Positions 1 through 7,739 of a stretch of DNA of 15,595 nt are shown piece by piece. The first letter of the stretch is position 1; each line of letters opens with the position of its first letter. The stretch comes from Promethearchaeota archaeon (GTDB taxonomy: Archaea > Asgardarchaeota > Lokiarchaeia > Sigynarchaeales > SOKP01). The stretch spans positions 1 through 15,595 of the forward strand of contig WJIN01000293.1 of the NCBI GenBank assembly GCA_014730295.1. Direction: 5' to 3'. The notes beneath the pieces are model-generated. The model saw only the letters and a program-made list of their open reading frames with translations, made no database searches and had not been told where the DNA came from. The translations under genes and the position numbers were made by a program.

Positions 1-1337
1 AAAATAAGAGAAGGGAAATAGAATATAGATTCAAAAACCATGATATTTTAGGTATTAGTTCTACTAATGCGTTGGAATTAGGTATAGACATTGGCTCATT
101 AGATGCAACCATTTGCTCTGGATTTCCTGGTACGTTATCCAGCTTTTGGCAGCAAATTGGAAGGTCAGGGAGGGGTGAGGAACTCTCACTCTCGACTCTA
201 ATACCCATGGAAAATCCTCTTGATTTGTTCTATATCCATAACCCAGATATCTTATTTGGGCCACTCAAGGAAGATATATTGATTACTCTCAGGAATAAAT
301 ATATCCTAAAAAATCATATTTCATGCGCTGCGAAGGAAAAACCATTAAAAATTGATGAATATCCCAAATTCGGGCTCGAAGAGGAAGACCTGTTTAATGT
401 ATGTATTAAAAATTTATTAGATGACGGTCTTTTAATGAAGAGAGGAGATAGATATTATTGGAAAGGAACCTTTTATCCCAACCAAAAATATGGTTTAAAT
501 GACTTGTCGGATAGAATGTATAAGATTATGCTCGAAAATCCCGTAAAGGATTATTATCTGACCACTGAGGATGAAAGCTACGTCTTTAGAGACTTACATC
601 CTGGGGCTATTTATCTATACGAAGCGGAAAGTTATATTGTAAAAGAACTCGATCTCGAGGAAAAAATAGTATATATCTCTAAAGCTCATGTCGATTATTA
701 CACCCAATCTCTAAAACATACGGATATCACCCCCTTGGAACTTTTATATGAAGATGTCCGCGGTCCAAATAAAAATATCGAAGCTCATTTCGGAGATGTA
801 AGAGTAGAACATGAATATTACTCTTATAAAGTTATTGATACCGTTACTCAAGAGATTCGTTCACGACATCCACTTGAAGATATTCCAATCATCGAGTTCA
901 ACACTCAATCAATGTGGTTTTATATTCCCTATGAAATCCAGAGAGAATTAGAATTAGAGGATTATGATCTGGGCGGATCGATCCACGCCATCGAGCATTC
1001 GATGATTGCTATCGCACCAGCTTTAGCTCAAATTTCAAGGTGGGATCTAGGAGGGGTCTCCATTGATTTTGATCCTGTTAAACAAGAACCGATAATATAC
1101 ATTTATGATGCTTATAGTGGAGGGATAGGCATCTCAGAGCTACTTTACTTTAACTTAGATGAGTTATTAAATCTCACATATATGTTAATTCATTCATGTA
1201 AATGTAAGTCTCATAATGGCTGCCCTGCATGCCTTATGAGTCCAAAATGTGGAAATAACAACGATCCATTGGATAAGGATGGCGCATTGTTCATATTAAA
1301 AAAGCTGCTTAACAAGAATGATGAAAACAATGAATAA
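1..1337 (+). CDS. DEAH-box helicase, YprA/MrfA/Hrq1-like, with C-terminal DUF1998 (5' end outside window)
   Basis: C-terminal part of a superfamily 2 DNA helicase. The frame is open from base 3, so the start and motor motifs I to III lie before the window; about 444 residues are visible. The helicase end is clear: motif V is TNALELGIDIG, about 30 residues from the edge, and motif VI is QQIGRSGR. Next come the NPLD and CAA landmarks of the YprA family. A DUF1998 (MZB) domain follows, with a cysteine cluster at about 1197-1252 (CKC, CPAC, KCG) that would bind zinc. Family members are ATP-dependent 3'-5' DNA helicases, and bacterial MrfA acts in nucleotide-excision-like repair of mitomycin lesions; cytoplasmic DNA repair is the inferred role here. 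Base composition is less AT-rich than in the array that follows. No functional tie to the downstream genes is visible. The ATG-like start near 72 is internal and is rejected. Confidence 0.9.
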   Translation, partial: NKRREIEYRFKNHDILGISSTNALELGIDIGSLDATICSGFPGTLSSFWQQIGRSGRGEELSLSTLIPMENPLDLFYIHNPDILFGPLKEDILITLRNKYILKNHISCAAKEKPLKIDEYPKFGLEEEDLFNVCIKNLLDDGLLMKRGDRYYWKGTFYPNQKYGLNDLSDRMYKIMLENPVKDYYLTTEDESYVFRDLHPGAIYLYEAESYIVKELDLEEKIVYISKAHVDYYTQSLKHTDITPLELLYEDVRGPNKNIEAHFGDVRVEHEYYSYKVIDTVTQEIRSRHPLEDIPIIEFNTQSMWFYIPYEIQRELELEDYDLGGSIHAIEHSMIAIAPALAQISRWDLGGVSIDFDPVKQEPIIYIYDAYSGGIGISELLYFNLDELLNLTYMLIHSCKCKSHNGCPACLMSPKCGNNNDPLDKDGALFILKKLLNKNDENNE

Positions 1338-1515
1338 AGATCTAATTCTCCAAATTTTTTGAATATAAGCGTAAATTTTAATGAGAATAGTTCTGGAATC
1401 TTCTTTTACGTATTTAATTAATTAAATATTAAAAATTTTTAATCAATTATTTATAGAATGAAGTAAAATACTAATTATATTAAGTACATAACTAAAAGAA
1501 AAAAGCTATAGTATT

Positions 1516-1547
1516 TATCAACATTAATTGGTATCAACATTAATTGG
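1516..1547 (+). repeat. Perfect 16-bp tandem duplication over the start of the first array gene
   Basis: The unit TATCAACATTAATTGG occurs twice head to tail, at 1516-1531 and 1532-1547. The second copy supplies the TTG (1544) that opens the first membrane/winged-helix gene and ends one base into the alternative GTG start (1547). Sixteen is not a multiple of three, so the two TTGs lie in different frames. A change in copy number would move the leader and possibly a regulatory site but would leave the reading frame intact. No function is known. Confidence 0.85.
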
Positions 1548-2266
1548 TGATATATATTAAAAAGTCGCTGGTATTCATTAAAATAATTTATTCTATAATG
1601 GTCATATTTCTATTAGCAGACAGAAATTACTATTTTTTAGATGTTGATATAATTATTGATAGTGGTGGAGGTCCATATCAAGCTGATAAAAGCTTTCATG
1701 GATATAATGCATTTTTTGCTGGTTGTTTATTCGAGATTTTATTATTTATTCTTTCAATAATATTAATTCATTTTTGGTACCTTCGCTTCGGAATAATAGT
1801 TGGATTAGCCGGAATTTTTTTCCATCTATTTAATTATCTCTATGCTTATATTTATGTATTAATAAATGTGATGGATAATCTTGGTGGATCTCTTATATAT
1901 TTAAATATTAATTTATTTGATACTTATACGGTATTATTTATTATTATTATTTTTAATAATGCTTTATTAATTATTTTGAAGTTTAGGGAACGATTTTATG
2001 ATCCAAAGAAAGTTCGAAAGGTAATTCTTGATTTTGGAACGAAATTTCCACGAATAAAAGTAAAAGAGATATTAGAAGAGTGTGGTACGAGTTTTAATTT
2101 TATTATTAAAGAAATAAATAAAATGATAGAAGAAGAACAAATCTATGCTGATTATTTTAGAACTTCTAAAAGTGTTGTATTCAACCAGCAAGCTAATATT
2201 GAAGAAATTGATTATTTGATGCAAATGTATAATCAATGGGAATCAGATAAGTCAATTAAAAAATAA
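1544..2266 (+). CDS. Array member 1: multi-pass membrane protein with cytosolic PCI-like winged helix
   Basis: Unrecognised family, 240 residues, first of a same-strand array of paralogues. Hydrophobic stretches at about residues 8-25, 57-78, 82-108 and 126-146 suggest four membrane helices. A charged linker (FRERFYDPKKVRK) leads to a soluble C-terminal domain, about 155-232. That domain has the family signature: LDFGTKFPR, a helix-turn-helix (VKEILEECG), a recognition-type helix, EEQIYADYF, then VVFNQQANIEEIDYLM and a final QW. The helix/helix/wing layout resembles the winged helix that closes PCI domains and DDRGK1. The start is TTG 1544 or GTG 1547; both lie at the end of a 16-bp duplication and neither has a strong ribosome-binding site. 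A role as a membrane-anchored adaptor or regulator is inference. Confidence 0.82.
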   Translation: MVIYIKKSLVFIKIIYSIMVIFLLADRNYYFLDVDIIIDSGGGPYQADKSFHGYNAFFAGCLFEILLFILSIILIHFWYLRFGIIVGLAGIFFHLFNYLYAYIYVLINVMDNLGGSLIYLNINLFDTYTVLFIIIIFNNALLIILKFRERFYDPKKVRKVILDFGTKFPRIKVKEILEECGTSFNFIIKEINKMIEEEQIYADYFRTSKSVVFNQQANIEEIDYLMQMYNQWESDKSIKK

Positions 2267-2321
2267 TTTAAAAAAATTTGAGTTATAAGTTTAAACATAT
2301 AAAAATAAAAAACATTGAAAA

Positions 2322-3005
2322 ATGAAGCAGAAGATATTTATTTTACTGAAATTAATCCTACTAGCGAGTTTAATAGAAACAACATTCGATACTTTCCTTG
2401 CACCCTTCCTTTTCAACTTTATCCCAAATAACTTACCTTACGTTTTAGTTTTACCTTATGGAATTATTGAATTATGTTGCCTTATTATGATTTTAATATC
2501 TCTTATCTTTTTTCAATATCTCAAAATTTATCCTGGTATCATAATAGGTTTGTTCGCCTCCTTTGTGTATATCGTATTCGTGATTCCCATTGATTTTATG
2601 TTCATAAATTTAATGAATAATTCTATTAAAACAATTTTTTTGATTTATTCCATTCTTTTTCCATTCCAAACTACAATATTAATCTTTATAGTAAATAACT
2701 TAATGCTTAGATATAAAATCAATGAGCAAAATATAGATATTGGGAGAATTAAAAAAAATGTCATCGATTTGGGTACAAAATTTACGAGATTGACTTTAGG
2801 AGATGTTAGTGAGAAATGTAAAGAAAATAAAGATATTATATTAAAGGTTATAACTGAGATGATTGAAAATAATGAAGTCTATGCAAAATATTTTAAAAGT
2901 ACTCAGATGATAGCGTTTGATCAACAAGCAAATCTAAATGAAATTGATGAATTATTAAACCAGTTTAATGAATGGGAAAAAAATCAACAACTAAAAAAAG
3001 TATAA
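2322..3005 (+). CDS. Array member 2: four-helix membrane protein with PCI-like winged helix (type A)
   Basis: Paralogue of 227 residues with an ATG start, MKQKIF, which is shared with members 4 and 8 and supports this start. Hydrophobic segments lie at about 4-30, 44-66, 71-98 and 104-127. The cytosolic domain runs from about 140 to 220, with LGTKFTRLTLGDVSEKC, a helix ending EMIENNEVYAKYF, then the highly conserved KSTQMIAFDQQANLNEIDEL and NEWEKNQQLKKV. Its winged-helix core is nearly identical to that of member 4, and its 3' end plus the next leader are copied almost exactly behind member 5. This points to block duplication. It lies 55 bases after member 1 and 27 before member 3, so co-transcription is likely. 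Function unknown. Confidence 0.85.
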   Translation: MKQKIFILLKLILLASLIETTFDTFLAPFLFNFIPNNLPYVLVLPYGIIELCCLIMILISLIFFQYLKIYPGIIIGLFASFVYIVFVIPIDFMFINLMNNSIKTIFLIYSILFPFQTTILIFIVNNLMLRYKINEQNIDIGRIKKNVIDLGTKFTRLTLGDVSEKCKENKDIILKVITEMIENNEVYAKYFKSTQMIAFDQQANLNEIDELLNQFNEWEKNQQLKKV

Positions 3006-3040
3006 TTTTAACTCCAATTAGATGAAGAATTTATGAAATT
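3001..3040 (+). repeat. 40-bp direct repeat, copy 1 (gene end, intergenic leader and next start)
   Basis: These 40 bases cover the stop region of member 2, the 27-bp intergenic gap and the ATG of member 3. They recur base for base at 5212-5251 between member 5 and the member 6 pseudogene. Flanking coding sequence is similar but not identical. The repeat shows that a type A / type B gene junction was duplicated as a unit, or that the leader is kept by selection or conversion. Confidence 0.9.
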
Positions 3041-3710
3041 ACAAATACCCGCATTAGTTATAACAGAAAAACTATCTTTAATAAGAGTTACTTATATTGT
3101 TTCTTTAATTGCAATATATATATCCTATTTTTATCCGAACATTTCATTAATAACCATAGATAATGATTATTTTCCAGTATTTATTCCTACAACATACTTT
3201 TTACCCTCGCTAATTTTAGGTTTATTATTTTTTATAGTTTCATTATATTTCTTATTCAAATTGCCAATTAGGTATACCATCATTTCAGGTTTAGTTGGTA
3301 TATTTATACACAGCACGAATTATATTTATTTCTTTATAAATTATAATATAAACAAAACTCAGTTTGGTAATTCTGGGTTTGTATTCAACATTTGGGCTTA
3401 TGTCTCTTTGGTTGCTTACATCATAACAATTTTCTTAATTTCTCTTCTCTATCGAGAATTCTATGTAAGTAAAAATAAAGATAAATCCCCAATCAAGAAG
3501 AAGGTTTTAGAATTAGGAATCATGTATCCTAGGCTTGAAATAAGAGAGATTTCAGAAAAATGTAATGGATTTCCAGATGTAGTCATCAATATCGTAAAAG
3601 AAATGATCGATAATGGGGAAATATATGCGGAATATTTTAAAAATTCCAAATCAATAACATTCAATAAGTTAGCAAATATTAATGAAATGGATGGATTATC
3701 CGAATCTTAA
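3033..3710 (+). CDS. Array member 3: four-helix membrane protein with winged helix (type B)
   Basis: Paralogue of 225 residues. Its N-terminus has an extra amphipathic stretch (MKLQIPALVITEKLSLI) before the first hydrophobic segment at about 20-34. Further segments lie at about 55-75, 80-103 and 120-140. The cytosolic domain starts at about 153, with VLELGIMYPRLEIREISEKC, EMIDNGEIYAEYF, then NSKSITFNKLANINEMDG. It stops at LSES, so it lacks the LM..(Y/F)..WE end found in most members. The K-L in place of Q-Q in the FNQQAN motif is also a type B feature. The ATG start is supported by the same leader and N-terminus in the member 6 pseudogene. Function unknown; a membrane adaptor is one possibility. 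Confidence 0.83.
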   Translation: MKLQIPALVITEKLSLIRVTYIVSLIAIYISYFYPNISLITIDNDYFPVFIPTTYFLPSLILGLLFFIVSLYFLFKLPIRYTIISGLVGIFIHSTNYIYFFINYNINKTQFGNSGFVFNIWAYVSLVAYIITIFLISLLYREFYVSKNKDKSPIKKKVLELGIMYPRLEIREISEKCNGFPDVVINIVKEMIDNGEIYAEYFKNSKSITFNKLANINEMDGLSES

Positions 3711-3858
3711 GATTAAAAAAATTATAACGTTAAATCTTTTATGAATCTTATAAATTTAGAGGATTAGAAGTGCTATGAATATAGGTTTATAATAAAATTG
3801 TAATATAATTAAATCCAATAAAAATGAAACAAAAAACCTTTTTAAACTTTAAATTGAT

Positions 3859-3870
3859 TTTGTTTGTTTG
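3859..3870 (+). repeat. (TTTG)3 tetranucleotide repeat at the frameshift of array member 4
   Basis: Three perfect TTTG units sit where the N-terminal frame, from ATG 3824 (MKQKTFLNFKLILFV then TGA at 3869), breaks from the long downstream frame. Adding one TTTG unit would join the two frames into LILFVCLIGFAFDTTLAP. This aligns without a gap to LILLASLIETTFDTFLAP of member 2. Loss of one unit is therefore the simplest explanation of the frameshift. Confidence 0.8.
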
Positions 3871-4521
3871 ATTGGTTTTGCTTTTGATACGACACTAGCT
3901 CCAATGGTAAATGGTTTTATACCTCGAGAGCCAAATTTAATTCAACCTTATGTTTATGGAAGGATAAAATATATTTTTCTTCTCTTTCATTTAATTTCGA
4001 TTATAGCAATTCAATATTTGAATTTATATTTAGGAATATTATTTGGTTTTATCGCAACTTTAATCTATGTTTTTGGTATTTTATGGGTTGATATCTATAT
4101 TATATATCTCCTTAATCGACCGTATTTATATAAACTTTCAATATATATAATAATCATTCCTACTCCACTTTTTATACTCAATATAAATTCTCTTTTATTG
4201 CTAATTTTGTTTAAATTGAATAATGAAGACTCTGATATTGTCAATATTAAAAGAACTATCATCGATTTAGGTACAAAATTTACGAGATTGACCTTAGGAG
4301 ATGTTAACGAGAAATGTAAAGAAAGTAAAGATATTGTATTAAAGGTTATTAATCAGATGATTGGAGATAATGAAATCTATGCAAAATATTTTAAAAGCAC
4401 TCAAATGATTGCTTTTGATCAACAGGCAAATATTGATGATATTGATAATTTAATGAAAACCTACCAAGAATGGGAAAAATATGAGGTTGAGAGAAGATAT
4501 AATTTTGGACTCAAGGTTTAA
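3868..4521 (+). CDS. Array member 4: membrane protein with PCI-like winged helix, 5' end frameshifted
   Basis: The long open frame covers 217 residues with hydrophobic segments at about 33-50, 53-80 and 88-115. The type A winged-helix domain runs from about 125 to 203 (LGTKFTRLTLGDVNEKC, AKYFKSTQMIAFDQQANIDDID, EWE), with a longer tail ending YNFGLKV. The natural start is probably ATG 3824, because its peptide MKQKTFLNFKLIL matches the MKQKIFILLKLIL start of member 2. That frame stops at TGA 3869 inside a (TTTG)3 run, so as sequenced the first membrane segment is cut off. The TTG at 3868 could in principle start a shortened protein, but no ribosome-binding site supports it. It may be a recent pseudogene, an ON/OFF contingency gene, or an assembly error. 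The body shows no other damage. Confidence 0.7.
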   Translation: MIGFAFDTTLAPMVNGFIPREPNLIQPYVYGRIKYIFLLFHLISIIAIQYLNLYLGILFGFIATLIYVFGILWVDIYIIYLLNRPYLYKLSIYIIIIPTPLFILNINSLLLLILFKLNNEDSDIVNIKRTIIDLGTKFTRLTLGDVNEKCKESKDIVLKVINQMIGDNEIYAKYFKSTQMIAFDQQANIDDIDNLMKTYQEWEKYEVERRYNFGLKV

Positions 4522-4535
4522 AATAAGAAAAAAAA

Positions 4536-4545
4536 GGGAGAGGAG
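4536..4545 (+). promoter_or_regulatory. Shine-Dalgarno-like site for array member 5
   Basis: GGGAGAGGAG ends eight bases before the TTG at 4554. It is the clearest purine-rich ribosome-binding site in the array and supports the TTG as the true start of member 5. Confidence 0.55.
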
Positions 4546-4553
4546 ATAAAAAA

Positions 4554-5216
4554 TTGAGACAACAATATTTTATGATTTCAAAAATTAGTTTAGGTGGATT
4601 GACTACTTTGATTTTTATCTTCTTTTTATTTCTGTTTATGGATATAGGTAACTTAATCATAGCACTTCCAATTAAATTGACAAATTATTCTATAGGATTA
4701 TGTGCTATTGGGATTTTGATTCTCTCAATAGTATTCCTTCAATCCCATCGTATGAAATCGGGAATTCTTATTGGTATATTTGCTGATATCATTCTCGGGT
4801 ATTTTTTTATTATTACGCTATATTTCTATTTTATTAGTCAAAGAGGATTTTTTTATTTCATTCCTTCAATAATGAGTTTATTATGGTTGTTTAATACTTC
4901 GATATATTTTATTTTGTTTTTTAGTAAATTGAAGGAGAACGAAAGCAACACTACAAAAATCAAAAGGACTGTAATAGATTTGGGTACAAAATATACTAGA
5001 TTAAGTTTAGGAGATATTAGCGAGAAATGTGGAGAAAACACAGCTATCGTTTTAGAGACGATAAAGGATATGATTAAAAATAGTGAAATTAATGCGAAAT
5101 ATTTTAGATCCTCAAGAATGGTTGCGTTTGATCAACAAGCTAACATTGACGATTTTGATAAATTAATGAAATCTTTTGAGGAATGGGAAAATGATCAACA
5201 ACTTAAAAAATTATAA
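4554..5216 (+). CDS. Array member 5: four-helix membrane protein with PCI-like winged helix (type A)
   Basis: Paralogue of 220 residues. A TTG start is chosen because it is preceded by a purine-rich ribosome-binding site and because the peptide begins MRQQYFMISK, like the MKQ starts of its relatives. Hydrophobic segments lie at about 11-38, 46-63, 69-94 and 99-123. The C-terminal domain, about 134-212, has IDLGTKYTRLSLGDISEKCGE, DMIKNSEINAKYF, then RSSRMVAFDQQANIDDFDKLM, EEWENDQQLKKL. The end of the gene and the following 27-bp gap match those of member 2. No defect is seen. Function unknown. Confidence 0.85.
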   Translation: MRQQYFMISKISLGGLTTLIFIFFLFLFMDIGNLIIALPIKLTNYSIGLCAIGILILSIVFLQSHRMKSGILIGIFADIILGYFFIITLYFYFISQRGFFYFIPSIMSLLWLFNTSIYFILFFSKLKENESNTTKIKRTVIDLGTKYTRLSLGDISEKCGENTAIVLETIKDMIKNSEINAKYFRSSRMVAFDQQANIDDFDKLMKSFEEWENDQQLKKL

Positions 5217-5251
5217 TTTTAACTCCAATTAGATGAAGAATTTATGAAATT
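5212..5251 (+). repeat. 40-bp direct repeat, copy 2
   Basis: Identical to 3001-3040. It spans the end of member 5, the intergenic gap and the ATG at 5244 of the degraded member 6. It fixes the original start of that pseudogene. Confidence 0.9.
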
Positions 5252-5934
5252 TAAAATAACAAAATTAGCTACAACCGAAAAGCTGTCTCTAATCAGGATT
5301 GCTTATATTAATTACTCAATAGCTATATATATCCTTTGTTTATCCGGTTGTATCAGTAGTTGATAATAATAATGGGGATATATATCCAATTTTTATTTAT
5401 AGATACTTTCTTTTTACCCTCGATAATTTTAGGGTTGCTATTTTATCTTGGTTCATTATATTACTTCTTTAATTTACCAATTAGATATACCATCATTTCA
5501 GGTTTAGTTGGTGTCTTTATACACCGCACGAATTATGTTTACTTATTTATAAATTATAATATAAACAAAACTCAGTTTGGTAATTCTGGGTTTGAATTCA
5601 ACATTTGGGCTTATGTCTCTTTGGTTGCTTACATCATAACAATTTTCTTAATTTCTCTTCTCTATCGAGAATTCAATGAAAGTAAAAAAAAGATAAATCC
5701 TCAATCAAGAAGACGGTTTTAGAATTGGGAATCATGTATCCTAAGCTTGAAATAAGAGAGATTTCAGAAAAATGTAATGAGTTTCCCGATGTGGTTATCA
5801 ATGTCGTAAAAGAAATGATCGATAATGGGGAAATATACGCAGAATACTTTAAAAACTCTAAATCAATAGCATTCAATAAGCTAGCAAATATTAATGAAAT
5901 GGATGGATTATTGGAATCGTACAGAGTATCCTGA
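5244..5934 (+). pseudogene. Array member 6: decayed copy of member 3 with three indels
   Basis: Compared with member 3 the gene is collinear but broken three times. From ATG 5244 it reads MKFKITKLATTEKLSLIRI and stops at 5361. A two-base loss in the TA run near 5322-5331 moves the homologous peptide (IYISFVYPVVSVVDNNNGD) to another frame. A one-base gain near 5395-5415 starts the long middle piece (FFLPSIILGLLF, membrane segments 2-4), which stops at 5722. A one-base loss in the A run at about 5684-5691 (eight A where member 3 has nine bases) shifts the winged-helix part (LELGIMYPKLEIREISEKC) to the frame that ends at 5934. Conservation outside the indels is high, and 5546-5674 differs from member 3 by one base in 129, so decay or sequencing error is recent. 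Confidence 0.85.
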
Positions 5935-6092
5935 TAAAAAAATGATTAAATGAATGAGATTATGAATTTTGAAAATGCAAAATAATTTAAAAAAATGAAC
6001 ATATCTAAAAATTACTAGAAATTAGATTAACCAGTTATTGTATACCATAATTTTTAATTAATAGAATAAAATTTTAAAGAAAAAATTATTAG

Positions 6093-6818
6093 GTGATCGA
6101 AATTATAAATCGAGTTCTTATAATTAAATCCCTTTATTTTATTAATTTAATAATAATGATATTAACATTACCATATTTTAATCTTATAGTAATTTATGAG
6201 ACCCCTTTGGGGGAATCCTCGATTGCTTTTTTTGGTTATGAAATATATCTCGTATTTGGAGTTATTGAAATAATATTGTTGTTAATATCTCTGATCTTAT
6301 TCGATAGTTCACGATCTCGTTCTGGAATGATTATTGGTGGGACCGGTATAATATTACGGATTATTAATTATATTTACATGAGTTATTTTATATTATTTGG
6401 ATGGCGAAATAATATCAATGAAAACGAGATTATTCGGACTATATCCATCTTAATAGGTTACCCTTTATATATCTCCATTTTCTCGTTTATTCTTATATTT
6501 AGTTCATTAATAGGTTTATTTAAACTCGAGTTTAAACAAAGCAAAGTAGACTGGTTCCATGTCAAAAAATCAATTTTTGAATTAAGTACAAGATTTCCAC
6601 GTCTAAAAATTAAAGAAATTTCGGAAGAAACAAATCAAAATCAAGATCTAATTATAAAAATTGTTAAGAATATGATTGAATCTAATGAAATTCAAGCCGA
6701 ATATTTTAGTAGTACTAAGACTGTCGCTTTTGATCAACAATCTCACTTTGATAAGATTGATGATCTACTTGATGATTATACAGATAAAGAAAAAAACAAT
6801 ATATACAAGAAAGATTAG
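6093..6818 (+). CDS. Array member 7: multi-pass membrane protein with PCI-like winged helix
   Basis: Divergent paralogue of 241 residues with a GTG start. Hydrophobic segments lie at about 9-35, 50-70, 78-103 and 117-143. A loop (DSSRSRSG) between segments 2 and 3 carries positive charge. The soluble domain, about 155-228, has IFELSTRFPRLKIKEISEET, NMIESNEIQAEYF, SSTKTVAFDQQSHFDKIDDLL. It lacks the usual cysteine after the first helix (EET for EKC) and the final WE. A 158-bp AT-rich gap before it may hold its own promoter. Function unknown, as for the rest of the family. Confidence 0.83.
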   Translation: MIEIINRVLIIKSLYFINLIIMILTLPYFNLIVIYETPLGESSIAFFGYEIYLVFGVIEIILLLISLILFDSSRSRSGMIIGGTGIILRIINYIYMSYFILFGWRNNINENEIIRTISILIGYPLYISIFSFILIFSSLIGLFKLEFKQSKVDWFHVKKSIFELSTRFPRLKIKEISEETNQNQDLIIKIVKNMIESNEIQAEYFSSTKTVAFDQQSHFDKIDDLLDDYTDKEKNNIYKKD

Positions 6819-6926
6819 AATTATATATATGATTAGTAGAAAGAAACTATTTTTTGAAAAATTTAAATGAAAATGATATCTAAAAAAATATAAATTAAAC
6901 ATATACAAAAAAAACCAAAAGAAACT

Positions 6927-7568
6927 ATGAAACAAGAAAGACTATTTATAATTAAGTTATCTCTGATAATCAATTGGTTTATTCTTTTTTATATGATTCC
7001 GAATACATTTTTTAGCTTAGGTAATGGTTTTTTTTCCTCCTTATATAACCTTATTGGACTTCTACTATTTGGTATTTCAATTATTTTAATTCATACTGCA
7101 AAGAATTTCACATTTATTATTCCTCTGGGGATTATTAGTACTATAATTTTTATTTCTACAGTTTTTCACGGATTAATTGTCTTTCTTCCTTCTGCTCCCC
7201 TTGACATTATTATTCATAATAATTATTATATTAAAATTCCAACTACATTAATACCTATAACTGCAATGATAATAGTATATTCTTTTCTAATAGCACTAAA
7301 ATTCAACGAAAAAAATATCGATCTTCTTGAAGTAAGAAAATGTATACTTGAACTTGGAACTAAATTTACACGTTTATCAATTGAAGAGATTAGTGAGGTG
7401 ACAGGTCTAGATAGATATAACATTGAAAATCTAGTTGTGGAGATGGTTAAAAATAAGGACATTTATGCGAAATATTTCAAAAGTACTAAGATGGTAGCTT
7501 TTGACCAGCAATCAAACATCGAGGAGATTCATCACTTAATGCAAATATACGATGATTGGGGAGATTAA
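6927..7568 (+). CDS. Array member 8: multi-pass membrane protein with PCI-like winged helix
   Basis: Paralogue of 213 residues with an ATG start and an MKQE N-terminus like members 2 and 4. Hydrophobic segments lie at about 7-30, 37-56, 62-89 and 105-125. The C-terminal domain, about 132-212, is the one that most resembles a PCI-terminal winged helix: LGTKFTRLSIEEISEVTGL, then DRYNIENLVVEMVKNKDIYAK in two parts, then STKMVAFDQQSNIEEIHHLM and DDWGD. In PCI proteins this pattern mediates protein-protein contacts and subunit assembly; that such contacts are made here is inference. AT-rich gaps of 108 bp before and 171 bp after suggest single-gene transcription. Confidence 0.85.
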   Translation: MKQERLFIIKLSLIINWFILFYMIPNTFFSLGNGFFSSLYNLIGLLLFGISIILIHTAKNFTFIIPLGIISTIIFISTVFHGLIVFLPSAPLDIIIHNNYYIKIPTTLIPITAMIIVYSFLIALKFNEKNIDLLEVRKCILELGTKFTRLSIEEISEVTGLDRYNIENLVVEMVKNKDIYAKYFKSTKMVAFDQQSNIEEIHHLMQIYDDWGD

Positions 7569-7739
7569 ATAAATTATTTATCATTATTTATTTTAAAAAA
7601 TCACATAAAGCATAATTCTTATATAAATATGCTAAAAATATTATACTAAAAAGAGAATAATTTAACATAAGATTGAAAATCTCTATTATAAAATTCTTAA
7701 GAACGATGATCAAAAAATAACAACTTTACAGGATACTTT

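Noticed and set aside
64..264. Minus-strand frame at the window start
   Set aside because: It is antisense to helicase motifs V and VI, which are unmistakable on the plus strand.
1338..1515. AT-rich gap after the helicase as a possible RNA gene or origin
   Set aside because: It holds only AT-rich runs such as TTAATTAATTAA and AAAAATTTTT. I see no GC-rich stem, tRNA shape or repeated origin box.
3461..5876. Two similar minus-strand frames (3461-3664 and 5673-5876) that look like a conserved pair of small genes
   Set aside because: They lie antisense to the same winged-helix segment of members 3 and 6. Their likeness follows from the duplication of the plus-strand genes.
6676..6870. Small plus-strand frame overlapping the end of array member 7
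   Set aside because: It is the +1 shadow of the member 7 winged-helix domain running into AT-rich intergenic sequence, with no sensible protein features.
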